A DNA stretch of 64,000 nt from Saccharopolyspora hordei (GTDB lineage Bacteria; Actinomycetota; Actinomycetes; Mycobacteriales; Pseudonocardiaceae), in contig NZ_JACCFJ010000001.1 in the NCBI RefSeq assembly GCF_013410345.1, forward strand, positions 744,001 through 808,000. The letters run 5' to 3'. Position 1 is the stretch's first letter, and each line of letters opens with the position of its first letter. The notes beneath the pieces are model-generated. The model searched no databases and was not told the origin of the DNA. It was given only the letters and a program-made list of their open reading frames with translations. This document shows positions 7,526 through 16,400 of this stretch, in pieces. The position numbers were made by a program, and so were the translations under genes.

Positions 7526-10500
7526 GTGAACGACGAGCGTGACGACCACTCCCGAGGCCGCCACTCGAGGCAACCCCAGCCCGACGGTCGTGGCACGCCA
7601 CCCCCGCCCCAGCGCCCCGGTCCGCCGCGTCCGGGCGACCAAGCGCGGCCCCCGCAGCGCCCGGCACCGCCCCCCGGTCCGGGCGGCCCGGTGTGGCCGG
7701 GCGAGGAACCGCGGCCAGGGCCGCGGCAGGGCCCGCCGCCCCCGCCGCCTCCGCAGCGCCCGCAGAACCAGCAGTGGCCGAGCCGCAACCCCGACGAGCA
7801 GGAGACCCAGCAGCAGCCTGCGGTGCGCTCCGGCTCGTCGTGGCCGCGCGAGGAGTCGGCGCAGGAGACCACCGGCGCGTGGACGCCGTCGTTCGACGAC
7901 GATGACGAGGACGACTCCTCGCTGTCCAAGCGGCTGAGCGGGGACTCCGACGACGCCAGCGGCGGCGGGCGCGGGGTCGACCTGCCGACCACCTACAGCC
8001 AGGCCCCGCCGCCCCCGCCCCCGCCGCCGGGCGGCGGGCCCGGGCGGCAGGGACCGCCACCACCGCCGCCCCCGCCGCCGGGGGCGCAGCCGGGCCGCCA
8101 GGGCCTGCCGCCCGGTCGGCCGCCGCAGCCTGCGGACGACGAGCGACCGACGCAGCACATCCCGCAGACGCCGGGGCGGGGCGACGACCGCCGCCGCAGT
8201 GGTGGCGCCGCTGCCGCCGGTGCGGCGGGCGCTGCCGGGGCCGCGGGCATGGCCGCGGGCGCCGGTGCGGCCGGAGCCGCCGGTGCGGCCGGTGGTGCCG
8301 CGGGCGCCGCGGGTGGCGCGGCCGGTGCTGCCGGTGGCGCGGCCGGCGCCGCTGCCGGTGCCGCGATGGGCGGGCCCGGCGGTGGGGGCAGCGGCCGGGA
8401 ACCGCAGCTGCTCACCCACGAGCAGAGCGGTGGCGGCTACGACTACTACGCCGACCGGTACGCCGACGACCTCGACGACGACCCGTACGACAGCTACGAC
8501 GACGCCCCGAACGGGAGTGATCGCGATGTCGACGACGGCTTCGACGACTTCGGCCCACCGCCCGACGACGACCGGGACGACGGGATGAGCCCCCGCAGGA
8601 GCGGGCGCACCGCCCTGTGGCGGCGCGTGCGGCGGACCTGCTACGTCGCGATCGCGCTGTGCGTCCTGGCCCCGGTCGCGGTGTTCCTCTACGGCTACGT
8701 CATGTGGGAGGCACCGGACCAGGCGAAGGTGATGAGCGCGGAGCGGCCGGTCGACCTGCTGTACGCCAACGGCGAGCGGATGGCGACCGTCTCCACCTCG
8801 AAGACCCGCGAGGTCGTGAACAACATCGGCGAGATCTCCCCGGCGATGCGCAACGCGACCCTCGCCGCCGAGGACGCCACCTTCTACGACAACCCTGGGT
8901 TCGACTTCTGGGGCATCGTGCGGTCGGTCTACTTCATGGTGACCGGCTCCGGCGTCGGTGGTGGCTCCACGGTCACCCAGCAGTTCCTCAAGCTCGACCA
9001 GGACCTGAAGAAGGACCCGACGTACGTCCGCAAGATCAAGGAGATCGTGCTGGCGTACAAGCTGACCCAGCAGAAGTCCAAGGACGAGATCCTGCTGGCG
9101 TACATGAACACGGCCACCTACGGCCGCGGGACCAACGGGATCAAGGCCGCGGCCAAGGCCTACTTCGGCAAGGAGCCCAGCGAGCTGGACAACGCCGAGG
9201 CCGCCGTCCTTGCCGGCGTGGTGCAGGCCCCGTACGGCAAGAACAGCAACGACCCCGGCCTGAACCCGGAGAAGGCCAAGAAGCGCTGGGACTACGTCGT
9301 CGAGCAGATGGAGAAGAACGGGTGGCTGCAGCCGGGCGAGCGGCAGTCGATGCAGTACCCGGAGTCGCTGCCCCGCTTCGACTGGCGCAAGGACAGCCGG
9401 CTCACCCCGGAGCAGGACGCCATCTGGGACGCCATCAAGTCCGAGCTGGCCGACCAGGGGCTCGACGAGGACGAGCTGTCCCGCGGCGGGTACAAGATCA
9501 AGACGACCATCGACCCGGACGCGCAGAAGAAGGCCGAGGAGGCCGTCCACAAGGTGATGGACGGGCAGCCGGAGACGCTGCGGACCTCCCTGGTCGCGGT
9601 CAACCCGGAGACCGGCGGCGTGCTGGCCTACTACGGCTCGAAGCAGAACCGCGGTGACCTCGACTGGGCCAGCCAGCCGCAGGAACCGGGCTCGTCGTTC
9701 AAGCCGTTCGTGGTGGCCGCGGGCCTGGAAGCCGGCCGCGGCATCGGTGAGGTCTACGACGGCAGCGACGACCAGATCATCGCGGGCACCCCGTTCCGCA
9801 ACTCCGAGGGCGTCGAGTGCGACGTCCCGACGCACTGCGGGATCCGCGAGGCGATGACCAAGTCGGTCAACACGGTGTTCGTCCACCTGGCCAACGAGGT
9901 CGGGACGCCGAAGGTCGCCGAGGTCGCGCACCGCGCGGGCATCTCGGAGGAGACGAAGCTGTCGAACAACGGCATCGTCGAGGCCGGCATCGCGCTGGGC
10001 CAGTACCCGGTGCTCCCGGCGGACATGGCCGCCGCGTACGGCTCGTTCGTCAACGGCGGCGAGCGGGTCAAGCCGCACTTCGTCTCCGAGGCGATCAGCT
10101 CGGTCAGCGGTCCGCAGGAGCTGGACATCCCCGAACCGAAGCCGGCGTACGGGGACAGCGCCGAGGAGAGCCGGAACATCGCCTTCAACGTCGCCGAGAC
10201 GCTGAAGGACGTGGCCTCGCACAGCCACGTGCCGCTCAGCGGCAACCGGCCGGTGTGGTCCAAGACCGGTACCCACCAGTGGGGCAAGACCGACCTGAAC
10301 CGCAACGCCTGGATGATCGGCGCGACGCCGCAGATCTCCACGGCGGTGGCGATGCTGAACAACGACGGCCAGCCGATCCCGCTGCGGGACAGCAACGGCA
10401 AGACCTTCTACGGCAGCAAGTACCCGGCCCAGGTGTGGAAGGAGTTCATGGACTCCTACCTGAAGGGCAAGAAGGTCGAGAAGATCCCGAAGGGCGAGAA

Positions 10501-10780
10501 GATCGGCCAGTTCGAGACCGTTCCGCTGCCGCCCCCGCCGTCGGAGCCGAGCGTGCCGCCGAGCGACGCCAGCGAGTCCCGCGACCCGAGCGAGTCGAAC
10601 GACCCGAGCGAGTCGAACGACCCGTCCTCCAGCGCCGGTCGGCCGAGCCGCGGCTGCGGCGGCCTGTTCGAGCCGCCGTGCCGGCCCGGGCACGACGACG
10701 AGGACGACGGCGAGTCCAACTCGGAGGACGGCGGACGCAACGACGTCGCGCCGACGGATCGACCGAGGTACTACGGCTGA
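7526..10780 (+). CDS. ponA: Class A penicillin-binding protein (bifunctional transglycosylase/transpeptidase)
   Basis: The 1084-residue protein polymerises and cross-links peptidoglycan outside the membrane. It has an unusually long cytoplasmic part: proline-rich blocks (residues about 20-215), an Ala-Gly tract (about 226-281) and an acidic Tyr/Asp segment, then one membrane span at about 368-394. The GT51 domain follows, with AEDATFYDNPGFD near residue 447 and GGSTVTQQFLK. The transpeptidase has SSFK with catalytic Ser723, SVN at 780-782 and KTG at 913-915. The tail repeats DPSESN-type units and is acidic. GGAGG precedes the GTG at 7526. Gene order with DUF5318 and a GT87 gene matches the mycobacterial ponA1 locus. 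Confidence 0.95.
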   Translation: MNDERDDHSRGRHSRQPQPDGRGTPPPPQRPGPPRPGDQARPPQRPAPPPGPGGPVWPGEEPRPGPRQGPPPPPPPQRPQNQQWPSRNPDEQETQQQPAVRSGSSWPREESAQETTGAWTPSFDDDDEDDSSLSKRLSGDSDDASGGGRGVDLPTTYSQAPPPPPPPPGGGPGRQGPPPPPPPPPGAQPGRQGLPPGRPPQPADDERPTQHIPQTPGRGDDRRRSGGAAAAGAAGAAGAAGMAAGAGAAGAAGAAGGAAGAAGGAAGAAGGAAGAAAGAAMGGPGGGGSGREPQLLTHEQSGGGYDYYADRYADDLDDDPYDSYDDAPNGSDRDVDDGFDDFGPPPDDDRDDGMSPRRSGRTALWRRVRRTCYVAIALCVLAPVAVFLYGYVMWEAPDQAKVMSAERPVDLLYANGERMATVSTSKTREVVNNIGEISPAMRNATLAAEDATFYDNPGFDFWGIVRSVYFMVTGSGVGGGSTVTQQFLKLDQDLKKDPTYVRKIKEIVLAYKLTQQKSKDEILLAYMNTATYGRGTNGIKAAAKAYFGKEPSELDNAEAAVLAGVVQAPYGKNSNDPGLNPEKAKKRWDYVVEQMEKNGWLQPGERQSMQYPESLPRFDWRKDSRLTPEQDAIWDAIKSELADQGLDEDELSRGGYKIKTTIDPDAQKKAEEAVHKVMDGQPETLRTSLVAVNPETGGVLAYYGSKQNRGDLDWASQPQEPGSSFKPFVVAAGLEAGRGIGEVYDGSDDQIIAGTPFRNSEGVECDVPTHCGIREAMTKSVNTVFVHLANEVGTPKVAEVAHRAGISEETKLSNNGIVEAGIALGQYPVLPADMAAAYGSFVNGGERVKPHFVSEAISSVSGPQELDIPEPKPAYGDSAEESRNIAFNVAETLKDVASHSHVPLSGNRPVWSKTGTHQWGKTDLNRNAWMIGATPQISTAVAMLNNDGQPIPLRDSNGKTFYGSKYPAQVWKEFMDSYLKGKKVEKIPKGEKIGQFETVPLPPPPSEPSVPPSDASESRDPSESNDPSESNDPSSSAGRPSRGCGGLFEPPCRPGHDDEDDGESNSEDGGRNDVAPTDRPRYYG

Positions 10781-10797
10781 CGGCCGGTTCACGCGCC

Positions 10798-10825
10798 AGG
10801 GGCACCCGCTGCGGCGGGTGCCCCT
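10798..10825. terminator. Terminator hairpin after ponA
   Basis: A perfect 12-bp stem AGGGGCACCCGC/GCGGGTGCCCCT with a 4-nt loop lies 17 bp after the ponA stop. Confidence 0.75.
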
Positions 10826-10845
10826 CGTGCGTTGTGGGGGCCAAG

Positions 10846-10851
10846 TAGCAT
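10846..10851 (+). promoter_or_regulatory. -10 box TAGCAT for a leaderless mRNA
   Basis: TAGCAT is followed by exactly 6 nt and the GTG at 10858. No ribosome-binding site is visible before this start. Confidence 0.5.
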
Positions 10852-10857
10852 CCGGTC

Positions 10858-12510
10858 GTGTCCACCTCGACCGAGCGCACCAGCACTGATCCACCGCTCC
10901 CCGGACGGCGCCCGGAATCGCCGGTGGACAGCGGGTCGCTCGGCCCGGCGGACCGCGTCCCGCCCACCTGGACCGAGCCGTTGGCGCAGCGGATCAGCCG
11001 CCCGTTCGGCGGCCGGCTGGGGCGGCACGCGCAGGTCGGCAGGCAGTGGTTCTGGACGCCGCTGCGGGTGGTGCTGCTGTTCGCGGTGGTCGTGCTCGCC
11101 GCCGCGTGGCTGTTCAAGGCGCCCTGCCAGGTCACCTACGACAGCGGCAGCGGCCCGCAGCTGGACTGGCGGGACCACCGGCAGTACACCGCCATGTGCT
11201 ACACCGACATCATCCCGCGCTACGGCATGGGCGACCTGGCCAGCGACGACGTCTTCCCGTACAAGACGGCGTGGCTGGAGAACCGGGGCACCCCGCAGGA
11301 GAAGGTGCGGTACATGGAGTACCCGGTGCTCACCGGGCTGTTCCAGTGGATCAACGCGCGGGCCGCCGACGGGTGGGCGGCGCTGGCCGCGCTCGGCCTG
11401 CTGCCCGGGGGCCTGACCAGCGTGCTGTACTTCAACCTCTCCGCGTTCTGGCTGGCCGCGGCCTGGCTGGTCACCGTCTGGGCACTGGTCCGGTTGTGCC
11501 GCAGGCGGCTGTGGGACGCGGCGATCGCCGCGGTCTCGCCGCTGGTCTTCGTGCACGCCTTCACCAACTTCGATGCGCTCGCCACCGCGCTCGGCACCAC
11601 GGGCCTGCTCGCGTGGGCGCGGCGCCGGCCGGTGCTGGCCGGGGTGCTGATCGGCCTCGGCGGGGCGGCCAAGCTGTACCCGCTGTTCTTCCTCGGCCCG
11701 CTGCTGGTGCTGGCCTGGCGCGCGGGCAAGGCGGCGGACGCCGCCCGCGCGGTGCTGGCCGCGGCGCTGGCCTGGCTGGCGGTGAACCTGCCGATCCTGG
11801 TGCTCTTCCCCACCGGGTGGGGTGAGTTCTTCCGGCTCAACAACCAGCGCCCGGCCGACCCGGACTCGCTGTACAACGTGCTGATGCACTTCACCGGGTG
11901 GGCGGGCTTCGACGGCGAGCTGCCGCCCGGCGCGACACCGATCGTGCTCAACTCGGTGAGCCTCGCGCTGTTCCTGCTCGCCTGCGCGGCGATCGCGTGG
12001 CTGGCGCTGGCCGCCCCGGTCCGGCCGCGGATGGCGCAGCTGTGCTTCCTGGTGGTGGCCGCGTTCCTGCTGACCAACAAGGTGTGGAGCCCGCAGTACT
12101 CGCTGTGGCTGGTGCCGCTGGCGGTGCTGGCGATCCCGCGCTGGCGGCTGCTGCTCACCTGGATGCTGGTCGACGCCGCGGTCTGGGCGCCGCGCATGTA
12201 CTACTACCTCGGCACGGCCAACAAGGGCCTGCCCGAGGGCTGGTTCCTGGGCGCGGTCGTGGTCCGCGACGCCGTGGTGGTGGCGCTGTGCGTGCTGGTC
12301 GTCCGGGAGGTGCTCAACCCGTCGCTGGACAAGGTCCGGACGACGCTGGCGGTGCGGCCGGAGCGGGTCGAGGACGCGCTCGACGACCCGTGCGGCGGTC
12401 CCTTCGACGGTGCCCCGGACCGGTTCAGGCTGCCCACCCCGCGGGCCCTGCTCCGCAGGACACCGACGCCGTCGCGCGCCGGTCAGGGACGAGTCGGGGT
12501 TCGACCCTGA
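10858..12510 (+). CDS. GT87/DUF2029 family membrane glycosyltransferase
   Basis: The 550-residue integral membrane protein has an about 70-residue cytoplasmic N-terminus, a first membrane span near residues 65-85, and about ten further spans. The first outer loop holds the acidic/aromatic sequence expected for a lipid-sugar glycosyltransferase, ending in MEYPVLTG, and a late [19 protein letters not shown] segment is typical of this family. It probably uses polyprenyl-phosphate mannose or arabinose on the outer membrane face. The position after ponA parallels Rv0051 in M. tuberculosis (recalled). Acceptor unknown. It has its own promoter behind the ponA terminator. Confidence 0.85.
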   Translation: MSTSTERTSTDPPLPGRRPESPVDSGSLGPADRVPPTWTEPLAQRISRPFGGRLGRHAQVGRQWFWTPLRVVLLFAVVVLAAAWLFKAPCQVTYDSGSGPQLDWRDHRQYTAMCYTDIIPRYGMGDLASDDVFPYKTAWLENRGTPQEKVRYMEYPVLTGLFQWINARAADGWAALAALGLLPGGLTSVLYFNLSAFWLAAAWLVTVWALVRLCRRRLWDAAIAAVSPLVFVHAFTNFDALATALGTTGLLAWARRRPVLAGVLIGLGGAAKLYPLFFLGPLLVLAWRAGKAADAARAVLAAALAWLAVNLPILVLFPTGWGEFFRLNNQRPADPDSLYNVLMHFTGWAGFDGELPPGATPIVLNSVSLALFLLACAAIAWLALAAPVRPRMAQLCFLVVAAFLLTNKVWSPQYSLWLVPLAVLAIPRWRLLLTWMLVDAAVWAPRMYYYLGTANKGLPEGWFLGAVVVRDAVVVALCVLVVREVLNPSLDKVRTTLAVRPERVEDALDDPCGGPFDGAPDRFRLPTPRALLRRTPTPSRAGQGRVGVRP

Positions 12511-12532
12511 CGCGGCCCCGCTGCTCCGCGGG

Positions 12533-12538
12533 CAGCAT
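12533..12538 (+). promoter_or_regulatory. -10-like box CAGCAT for a leaderless mRNA
   Basis: CAGCAT is 6 nt before the ATG at 12545, the same arrangement as at 10846 and 7006. Confidence 0.35.
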
Positions 12539-12544
12539 GGGGGC

Positions 12545-12736
12545 ATGACGACCTATCGCACGTCCCTGACCCGACCGCGGGAGAAGGCGGTGATCGCCGG
12601 CGTGTGCGCCGGTCTCGCCGACCGGTTCGGCATGAAGCCGTTCACCGTCCGGGTGCTGTTCCTGCTGTCCTGCCTGCTGCCCGGGCCGCAGTTCGTGGTC
12701 TACCTCGTCCTGTGGGTGATCATCCCGAAGCGCTGA
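12545..12736 (+). CDS. Small PspC-domain membrane protein
   Basis: The 63-residue protein is almost only a PspC domain: LTRPREKAVIAGVCAGLADRFG followed by one hydrophobic helix (about residues 33-59) ending IIPKR. In larger proteins this domain is linked to envelope stress responses; here it stands alone, as in many actinobacteria. The short start at 12545 is chosen because upstream in-frame sequence overlaps the preceding gene and does not resemble the family. It converges with the ABC permease gene, the stops being 4 bp apart with no hairpin between them. Confidence 0.8.
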   Translation: MTTYRTSLTRPREKAVIAGVCAGLADRFGMKPFTVRVLFLLSCLLPGPQFVVYLVLWVIIPKR

Positions 12737-12740
12737 GGCC

Positions 12741-13382
12741 TCAGCTGCGGCGCCGCACCCAGGCGGCCACCAGCAGCGTGCTGGCCAGCAGCGCCCCCAC
12801 CGCGGTGAGCGTGGACCGGACCAGCAGCGCGGGCGGTGCCGACCCCCTGCTCAGCGCGACCAGCAGCGGGTGGGCGAGCGGCAGCCACTCGGCCAGCAGC
12901 GTGACCGCGAGGACGGCGGTCGCGGCGATCACCGCGTAGCCGGTGCGGTGCACGACCGAGCACGGCAGCGCGACCGCGGTGCCGAACGCCGCGCACACCA
13001 CGTGGGCGAGCAGCACCACGGCGAGGTCCGCGGCCGGGTGGGCGAACCCGGACGAGACCTGCGACCACGCGGTGGCCAGCACCGCCAGGCCCGCCGCGCA
13101 GCACAGCACGGTGAGCACGGTCCCGGCCAGCACCCGGTGCACCGAGCCGGCGTGCGCGCGCGTGACCGTGCGCTGCCCGGCGTCCTCCACACCGACCAGC
13201 GCGATCGTCAGCCACCCCGCCACCACGAGCAGCGCGGCCGCGGTCACCGCGGCGCTGGGCAGCGCGGGGCCCGCGTCGTCGCTGTGCAGGACGGCCAGCA
13301 GGCCGGTGTGGAGCAGGACCGGCGGCAGGGCGCGCTGCGAGTGCCAGAGCTCGGCGAGCCGGTAGCGGACGAGCGCGATCAC
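12741..13382 (-). CDS. ABC exporter membrane subunit, unassigned family
   Basis: The 213-residue protein has about six hydrophobic helices and a short basic C-terminus (AAWVRRRS). Its GTG start overlaps the stop of the ATPase gene by 4 bp (GTGA), so the two are translationally coupled and should form one transporter. No family motif is evident apart from general resemblance to ABC-2 type permeases. The long in-frame extension upstream lies inside the ATPase gene and is rejected. Substrate unknown. Confidence 0.75.
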   Translation of the reverse strand: MIALVRYRLAELWHSQRALPPVLLHTGLLAVLHSDDAGPALPSAAVTAAALLVVAGWLTIALVGVEDAGQRTVTRAHAGSVHRVLAGTVLTVLCCAAGLAVLATAWSQVSSGFAHPAADLAVVLLAHVVCAAFGTAVALPCSVVHRTGYAVIAATAVLAVTLLAEWLPLAHPLLVALSRGSAPPALLVRSTLTAVGALLASTLLVAAWVRRRS

Positions 13383-14191
13383 CGCGACACCACCCGCGTG
13401 TCCACCGCGATCACCGCGCACCCGCGCCGTATCGCGTCGAGCAGCAGCGCCTCCCGTTCCGCGACCGCCACCTCCAGTTCCACGTCCCCGTCCTGGCGGA
13501 CCGCCACCACGCCCGGCTGCGCGGCCCAGTCCACGTCGTCCCCGCCGCGCAGCAGGACCCGGCACGTCGGCACCTCGGCCCCGAGCGGCTGCAGCCGCCC
13601 GCCGACGAGCTGGTGCGACCGGTCGGCGACGCTGCGCACGAACTCCGGGCGGTGGTCGGTGAAGACCACCGCGGTGCCGGCGGCGGCGACCTCCGCGACC
13701 ACCTCGGTCAGCACCTCGCGGGCACCCGGGTCCAGCCCGGACCAGGGCTCGTCCAGCACCAGCAGCTCGGGCTCGGCCAGCAGCGCCTGCGCCAGCCCGA
13801 CCTTCTGCGCGTTGCCCTTCGACAGGTCGCGCAGCGGAGTGCCCGGTCCGCCGGCCAGCGCGAAGCGCTCCAGCCACGCGCCCGCCCGGCGCCGGGCCTC
13901 GGCGGTGCTCAGCCCGCTGATCCGGCCGAGGTGGGTGAGGTAGGACAGGGCGGTCATCCGCTGCCGCGCCGGGAACCGGTCCGGCAGGTACCCGGTGCGC
14001 GGCCGCCCGGAGGTGCGCCCACCGGACGGCCGGGACAGCCCGGCGACGACCCGCAGCAGCGTGGACTTCCCCGACCCGTTGGTGCCCAGCACCCCGACGA
14101 CCTCCCCGGCCGCCACCGCGAGGTCGACGCCCCGGAGCACCGGACGCGCGCGGTAGTGCTTGACCACCTCGACGAGTTCCCGGACCACCAC
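13379..14191 (-). CDS. ABC transporter ATP-binding protein (CcmA/ABC-2 type)
   Basis: The 270-residue ATPase shows Walker A GTNGSGKST at about residues 36-44, a signature LSKGN (instead of LSGGQ), Walker B LLVLDEPWSGLD and the switch histidine in FTDHR. The LSKGN signature is common in ABC-2 exporters. The C-terminal about 65 residues form an extra domain of unknown role. It starts 13 bp after the M20 peptidase stop with two possible GTG starts (14191 or 14188) and no clear ribosome-binding site, which fits coupling to the peptidase gene. Confidence 0.85.
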   Translation of the reverse strand: MVVRELVEVVKHYRARPVLRGVDLAVAAGEVVGVLGTNGSGKSTLLRVVAGLSRPSGGRTSGRPRTGYLPDRFPARQRMTALSYLTHLGRISGLSTAEARRRAGAWLERFALAGGPGTPLRDLSKGNAQKVGLAQALLAEPELLVLDEPWSGLDPGAREVLTEVVAEVAAAGTAVVFTDHRPEFVRSVADRSHQLVGGRLQPLGAEVPTCRVLLRGGDDVDWAAQPGVVAVRQDGDVELEVAVAEREALLLDAIRRGCAVIAVDTRVVSR

Positions 14192-14204
14192 GGTGACCGG
14201 GCCG

Positions 14205-15620
14205 TCAGCGGGTGGCGTGCGCGTGCAGGACGTAGGCGATCGCCGAGGTGATCTTCGCGGCGAACGGCAGGTGCAGCGACTCGTCCGGCACGTGCGCGTT
14301 GCTGTCCGGTCCGAGCGCGCCGGTGACCACGAACTGCGCGTCCGGGTAGGTCTCGTGCAGCAGGCCCATGAACGGGATCGAGCCGCCGAGGCCCATCGTG
14401 CGCCACTCCGCGCCGAACACCTCGTCGGAGGCCTGGTCGAGCGCGGTCGACAGCCACGGCGCGAGCTCGGGCGCGTTCCACCCCAGCCCGGCCTCGGTGT
14501 GCCCGAAGGTCACCTGCGCGCCGTAGGGGACGTCGGTCGTCAGCTGCTCCTGCACGGCGCGCAGCGCCGCGTGCGGGTCGGCGGTCGGCGGCAGCCGGAA
14601 GCTCAGCAGCGCGGTGGTGTACGGCCGCAGCACGTTGCCCGCGTCACCGGGGCCCGGCAGGCCCGCGGCGCCGATCACCGACAGCGTCGGCCGCCACGTG
14701 CCGTTCAGCGCCAGCTCGACCTCGTCCTCCACGACCGGCCGCATGCCCTCCGGCCACGGCACCGAGTCGCGCACCATGCCCGGCGCGGCCTCGATCGCGG
14801 CGCGGGTCTCGGCGACCCGGTTCTCCGGGATCTCCACGTTCAGCTCCGGGACCAGGACCTCGCCGGTCGCGGAGTCCTCCAGCCGGTCCAGCAGCTGCCG
14901 CAGGACGCGGAAGGAGCTGGGCACGATGCCGCTGGCGGTGCCGGAGTGCAGGCCGCTCTCCAGCACCCGGACCGTGACCTCCAGCTGCACCATGCCGCGC
15001 AGCGAGGTCGTCAGCCACATCCGCTCGTAGTCACCGGCCCCGGAGTCCAGGCAGACCACCAGCGACACGTCGCCGAGCCGGTCGGACAGGTGCTCCAGGT
15101 AGGCGGGCAGGTCGGGGCTGCCGGACTCCTCGCCGGTCTCGAGCAGCACCACGCAGCGCGCGTGCTCGCCGCCGTTCGCGCGGACCGCCTCGACCGCGGT
15201 GGCCGCCGCGTACCCGGCGTAGCCGTCGTCGGCCGCGCCGCGCCCGAACAGCCGGTCGTCGCGGACCACCGGCGTCCACGGCCCGAGCCCCTCGGACCAG
15301 CCGCCCACCGGCGGCTGCTTGTCCAGGTGCCCGTAGAGCAGCACGGTCCCGTCGGCAGCGCCCGCGGTGGCCGGGACGTCGACCAGCAGCACCGGGGTGC
15401 GCCCGGGCAGCCGCACCACCTCGACCTGGGCGCCCTCGATGCCGCGCGCGGTGACCCACCGGCGCACGTGCTCGACGGCGGCGTCGAGGTGCCCGGACTC
15501 GGCCCAACCGGCGTCGAAGGCGGGGGAGACCGCCGGGATCTCCACCAGTCGCGAGAGGCTCGGCAGGACGGACTCGTCCCACACCTGGTCAACGGTCTTG
15601 GCAACGGCTGCACGGTCCAC
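14205..15620 (-). CDS. M20 family metallopeptidase (dipeptidase/deacetylase type)
   Basis: The 471-residue enzyme has the two-metal M20 ligands: H in YGHLDKQP, D in GRGAADDGYAG, the catalytic/ligand pair GEESGS, D in VCLDSGAGD and the late H in DSNAHVPDE. A lid/dimerisation domain (about residues 210-370) is inserted, with HSGTASG. It resembles cytosolic dipeptidases of the CNDP/DapE group, so peptide hydrolysis is the likely role; the exact substrate is unknown. The GTG start has no ribosome-binding site but a TAGGAT -10 box 6 nt upstream. Confidence 0.88.
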   Translation of the reverse strand: MDRAAVAKTVDQVWDESVLPSLSRLVEIPAVSPAFDAGWAESGHLDAAVEHVRRWVTARGIEGAQVEVVRLPGRTPVLLVDVPATAGAADGTVLLYGHLDKQPPVGGWSEGLGPWTPVVRDDRLFGRGAADDGYAGYAAATAVEAVRANGGEHARCVVLLETGEESGSPDLPAYLEHLSDRLGDVSLVVCLDSGAGDYERMWLTTSLRGMVQLEVTVRVLESGLHSGTASGIVPSSFRVLRQLLDRLEDSATGEVLVPELNVEIPENRVAETRAAIEAAPGMVRDSVPWPEGMRPVVEDEVELALNGTWRPTLSVIGAAGLPGPGDAGNVLRPYTTALLSFRLPPTADPHAALRAVQEQLTTDVPYGAQVTFGHTEAGLGWNAPELAPWLSTALDQASDEVFGAEWRTMGLGGSIPFMGLLHETYPDAQFVVTGALGPDSNAHVPDESLHLPFAAKITSAIAYVLHAHATR

Positions 15621-15626
15621 GCCGCG

Positions 15627-15632
15627 ATCCTA
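15627..15632 (-). promoter_or_regulatory. -10 box TAGGAT for a leaderless mRNA
   Basis: On the minus strand TAGGAT is followed by 6 nt and then the GTG of the M20 peptidase at 15620. Confidence 0.5.
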
Positions 15633-15698
15633 TGCCCGCCCGGCTCTCCGATCGGTCGATGTCCGGAACTGCCCACCCCACCGCGTGGTGCGGGCGCC

Positions 15699-16340
15699 TC
15701 AGCTGCCGCTGGCCGTCACCGCCGCCACGACGGCCGTGGTGGTGATCACCGCGGTGGCCGCCGCGATCGACTGCTCGACCGCCGCGCCGAGGTCCTGGCC
15801 CTTGCTGATCTCCTTGAGCCGCTGCCGCTCCGCGCGGTCGAAGCCCAACCGCTGGACCAGGCCGGTCGCGTGCACCAGGGCCGCGAGCAGCGCCGACCGG
15901 TCGTCCAGCTGGCGCTGGCGCCGGGCGATCGCGTGCAGGTCGTTGACCAGCGCGGTGCGCGTGGGGTCGTGCGGGAAGTACTTCTCCTGGGTGAAGAACA
16001 GCACTGACTGCGTCTCGAGCCGCATCAGGCCGCGCTGCGCCAGCGCGGCGCAGTGCCGCTTGCGGCCGCCGCGCCGGCCCTGGAGGAAGGTCGTCACCGC
16101 CACCGGCTTGTTCTGCGGCCCCGCCTTGTGCTGCAGCTGGGCGAGCGCCTCGTCGACCCAGCCGATCCCGGTGGGCGTCGGGTCGAGCAGCTGCAGCTTC
16201 GTGCCGGCGAACGCGACCCGGTGCTGCAGCACCAGCTCGCCGAGCTCGGCCGCGCCGGTGTGGTCGCAGGTGGAGTAGTACGAGCCGTTGTGCTTCTGCA
16301 GCAGGAGCACGAACGCTTCCGGCAGGGTCAGCGGCGTCAT
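15699..16340 (-). CDS. GPP34 (GOLPH3-like) family protein
   Basis: The 213-residue protein begins TLPEAFVLLL and continues with GELVLQHRVAFAG, then LLAALVHATGL and RAERQRLKEI, the usual landmarks of the GPP34 family related to yeast Vps74 and human GOLPH3. Eukaryotic members bind phosphatidylinositol 4-phosphate; actinobacterial members are common and mostly uncharacterised. The C-terminal about 30 residues form a hydrophobic Ala/Val/Thr tail that could be a membrane contact. A paralogue lies 60 bp upstream in the same direction. Confidence 0.85.
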   Translation of the reverse strand: MTPLTLPEAFVLLLQKHNGSYYSTCDHTGAAELGELVLQHRVAFAGTKLQLLDPTPTGIGWVDEALAQLQHKAGPQNKPVAVTTFLQGRRGGRKRHCAALAQRGLMRLETQSVLFFTQEKYFPHDPTRTALVNDLHAIARRQRQLDDRSALLAALVHATGLVQRLGFDRAERQRLKEISKGQDLGAAVEQSIAAATAVITTTAVVAAVTASGS

Positions 16341-16400
16341 GGCGCACAGTCTGCCAGCGGCGAACCGTGCGGCGGACCAGGTTCGGCCGAACCGGGGCGG

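Noticed and set aside
8203-8370. A tandem DNA repeat or CRISPR-like array in ponA
   Set aside because: The GCC/GGT-rich repetition encodes the Ala-Gly tract of the PBP. There are no spaced identical repeats here or elsewhere in the window that would form a CRISPR array.
10564-10630. A short tandem repeat as a regulatory element
   Set aside because: The repeated GACCCGAGCGAGTC-like units are the coding sequence of the PBP's DPSESN tail.
7301-10894. A 1197-codon open frame antisense to ponA
   Set aside because: It is made of Arg/Val/Leu-rich GC-skewed sequence without any domain, lies fully opposite a clear class A PBP gene and has no ribosome-binding site. It is an artefact of high GC at third positions.
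12410-12544. An N-terminal extension of the PspC protein
   Set aside because: It lies inside the upstream glycosyltransferase gene in another frame and does not resemble the family; the ATG at 12545 with a -10 box 6 nt upstream is preferred.
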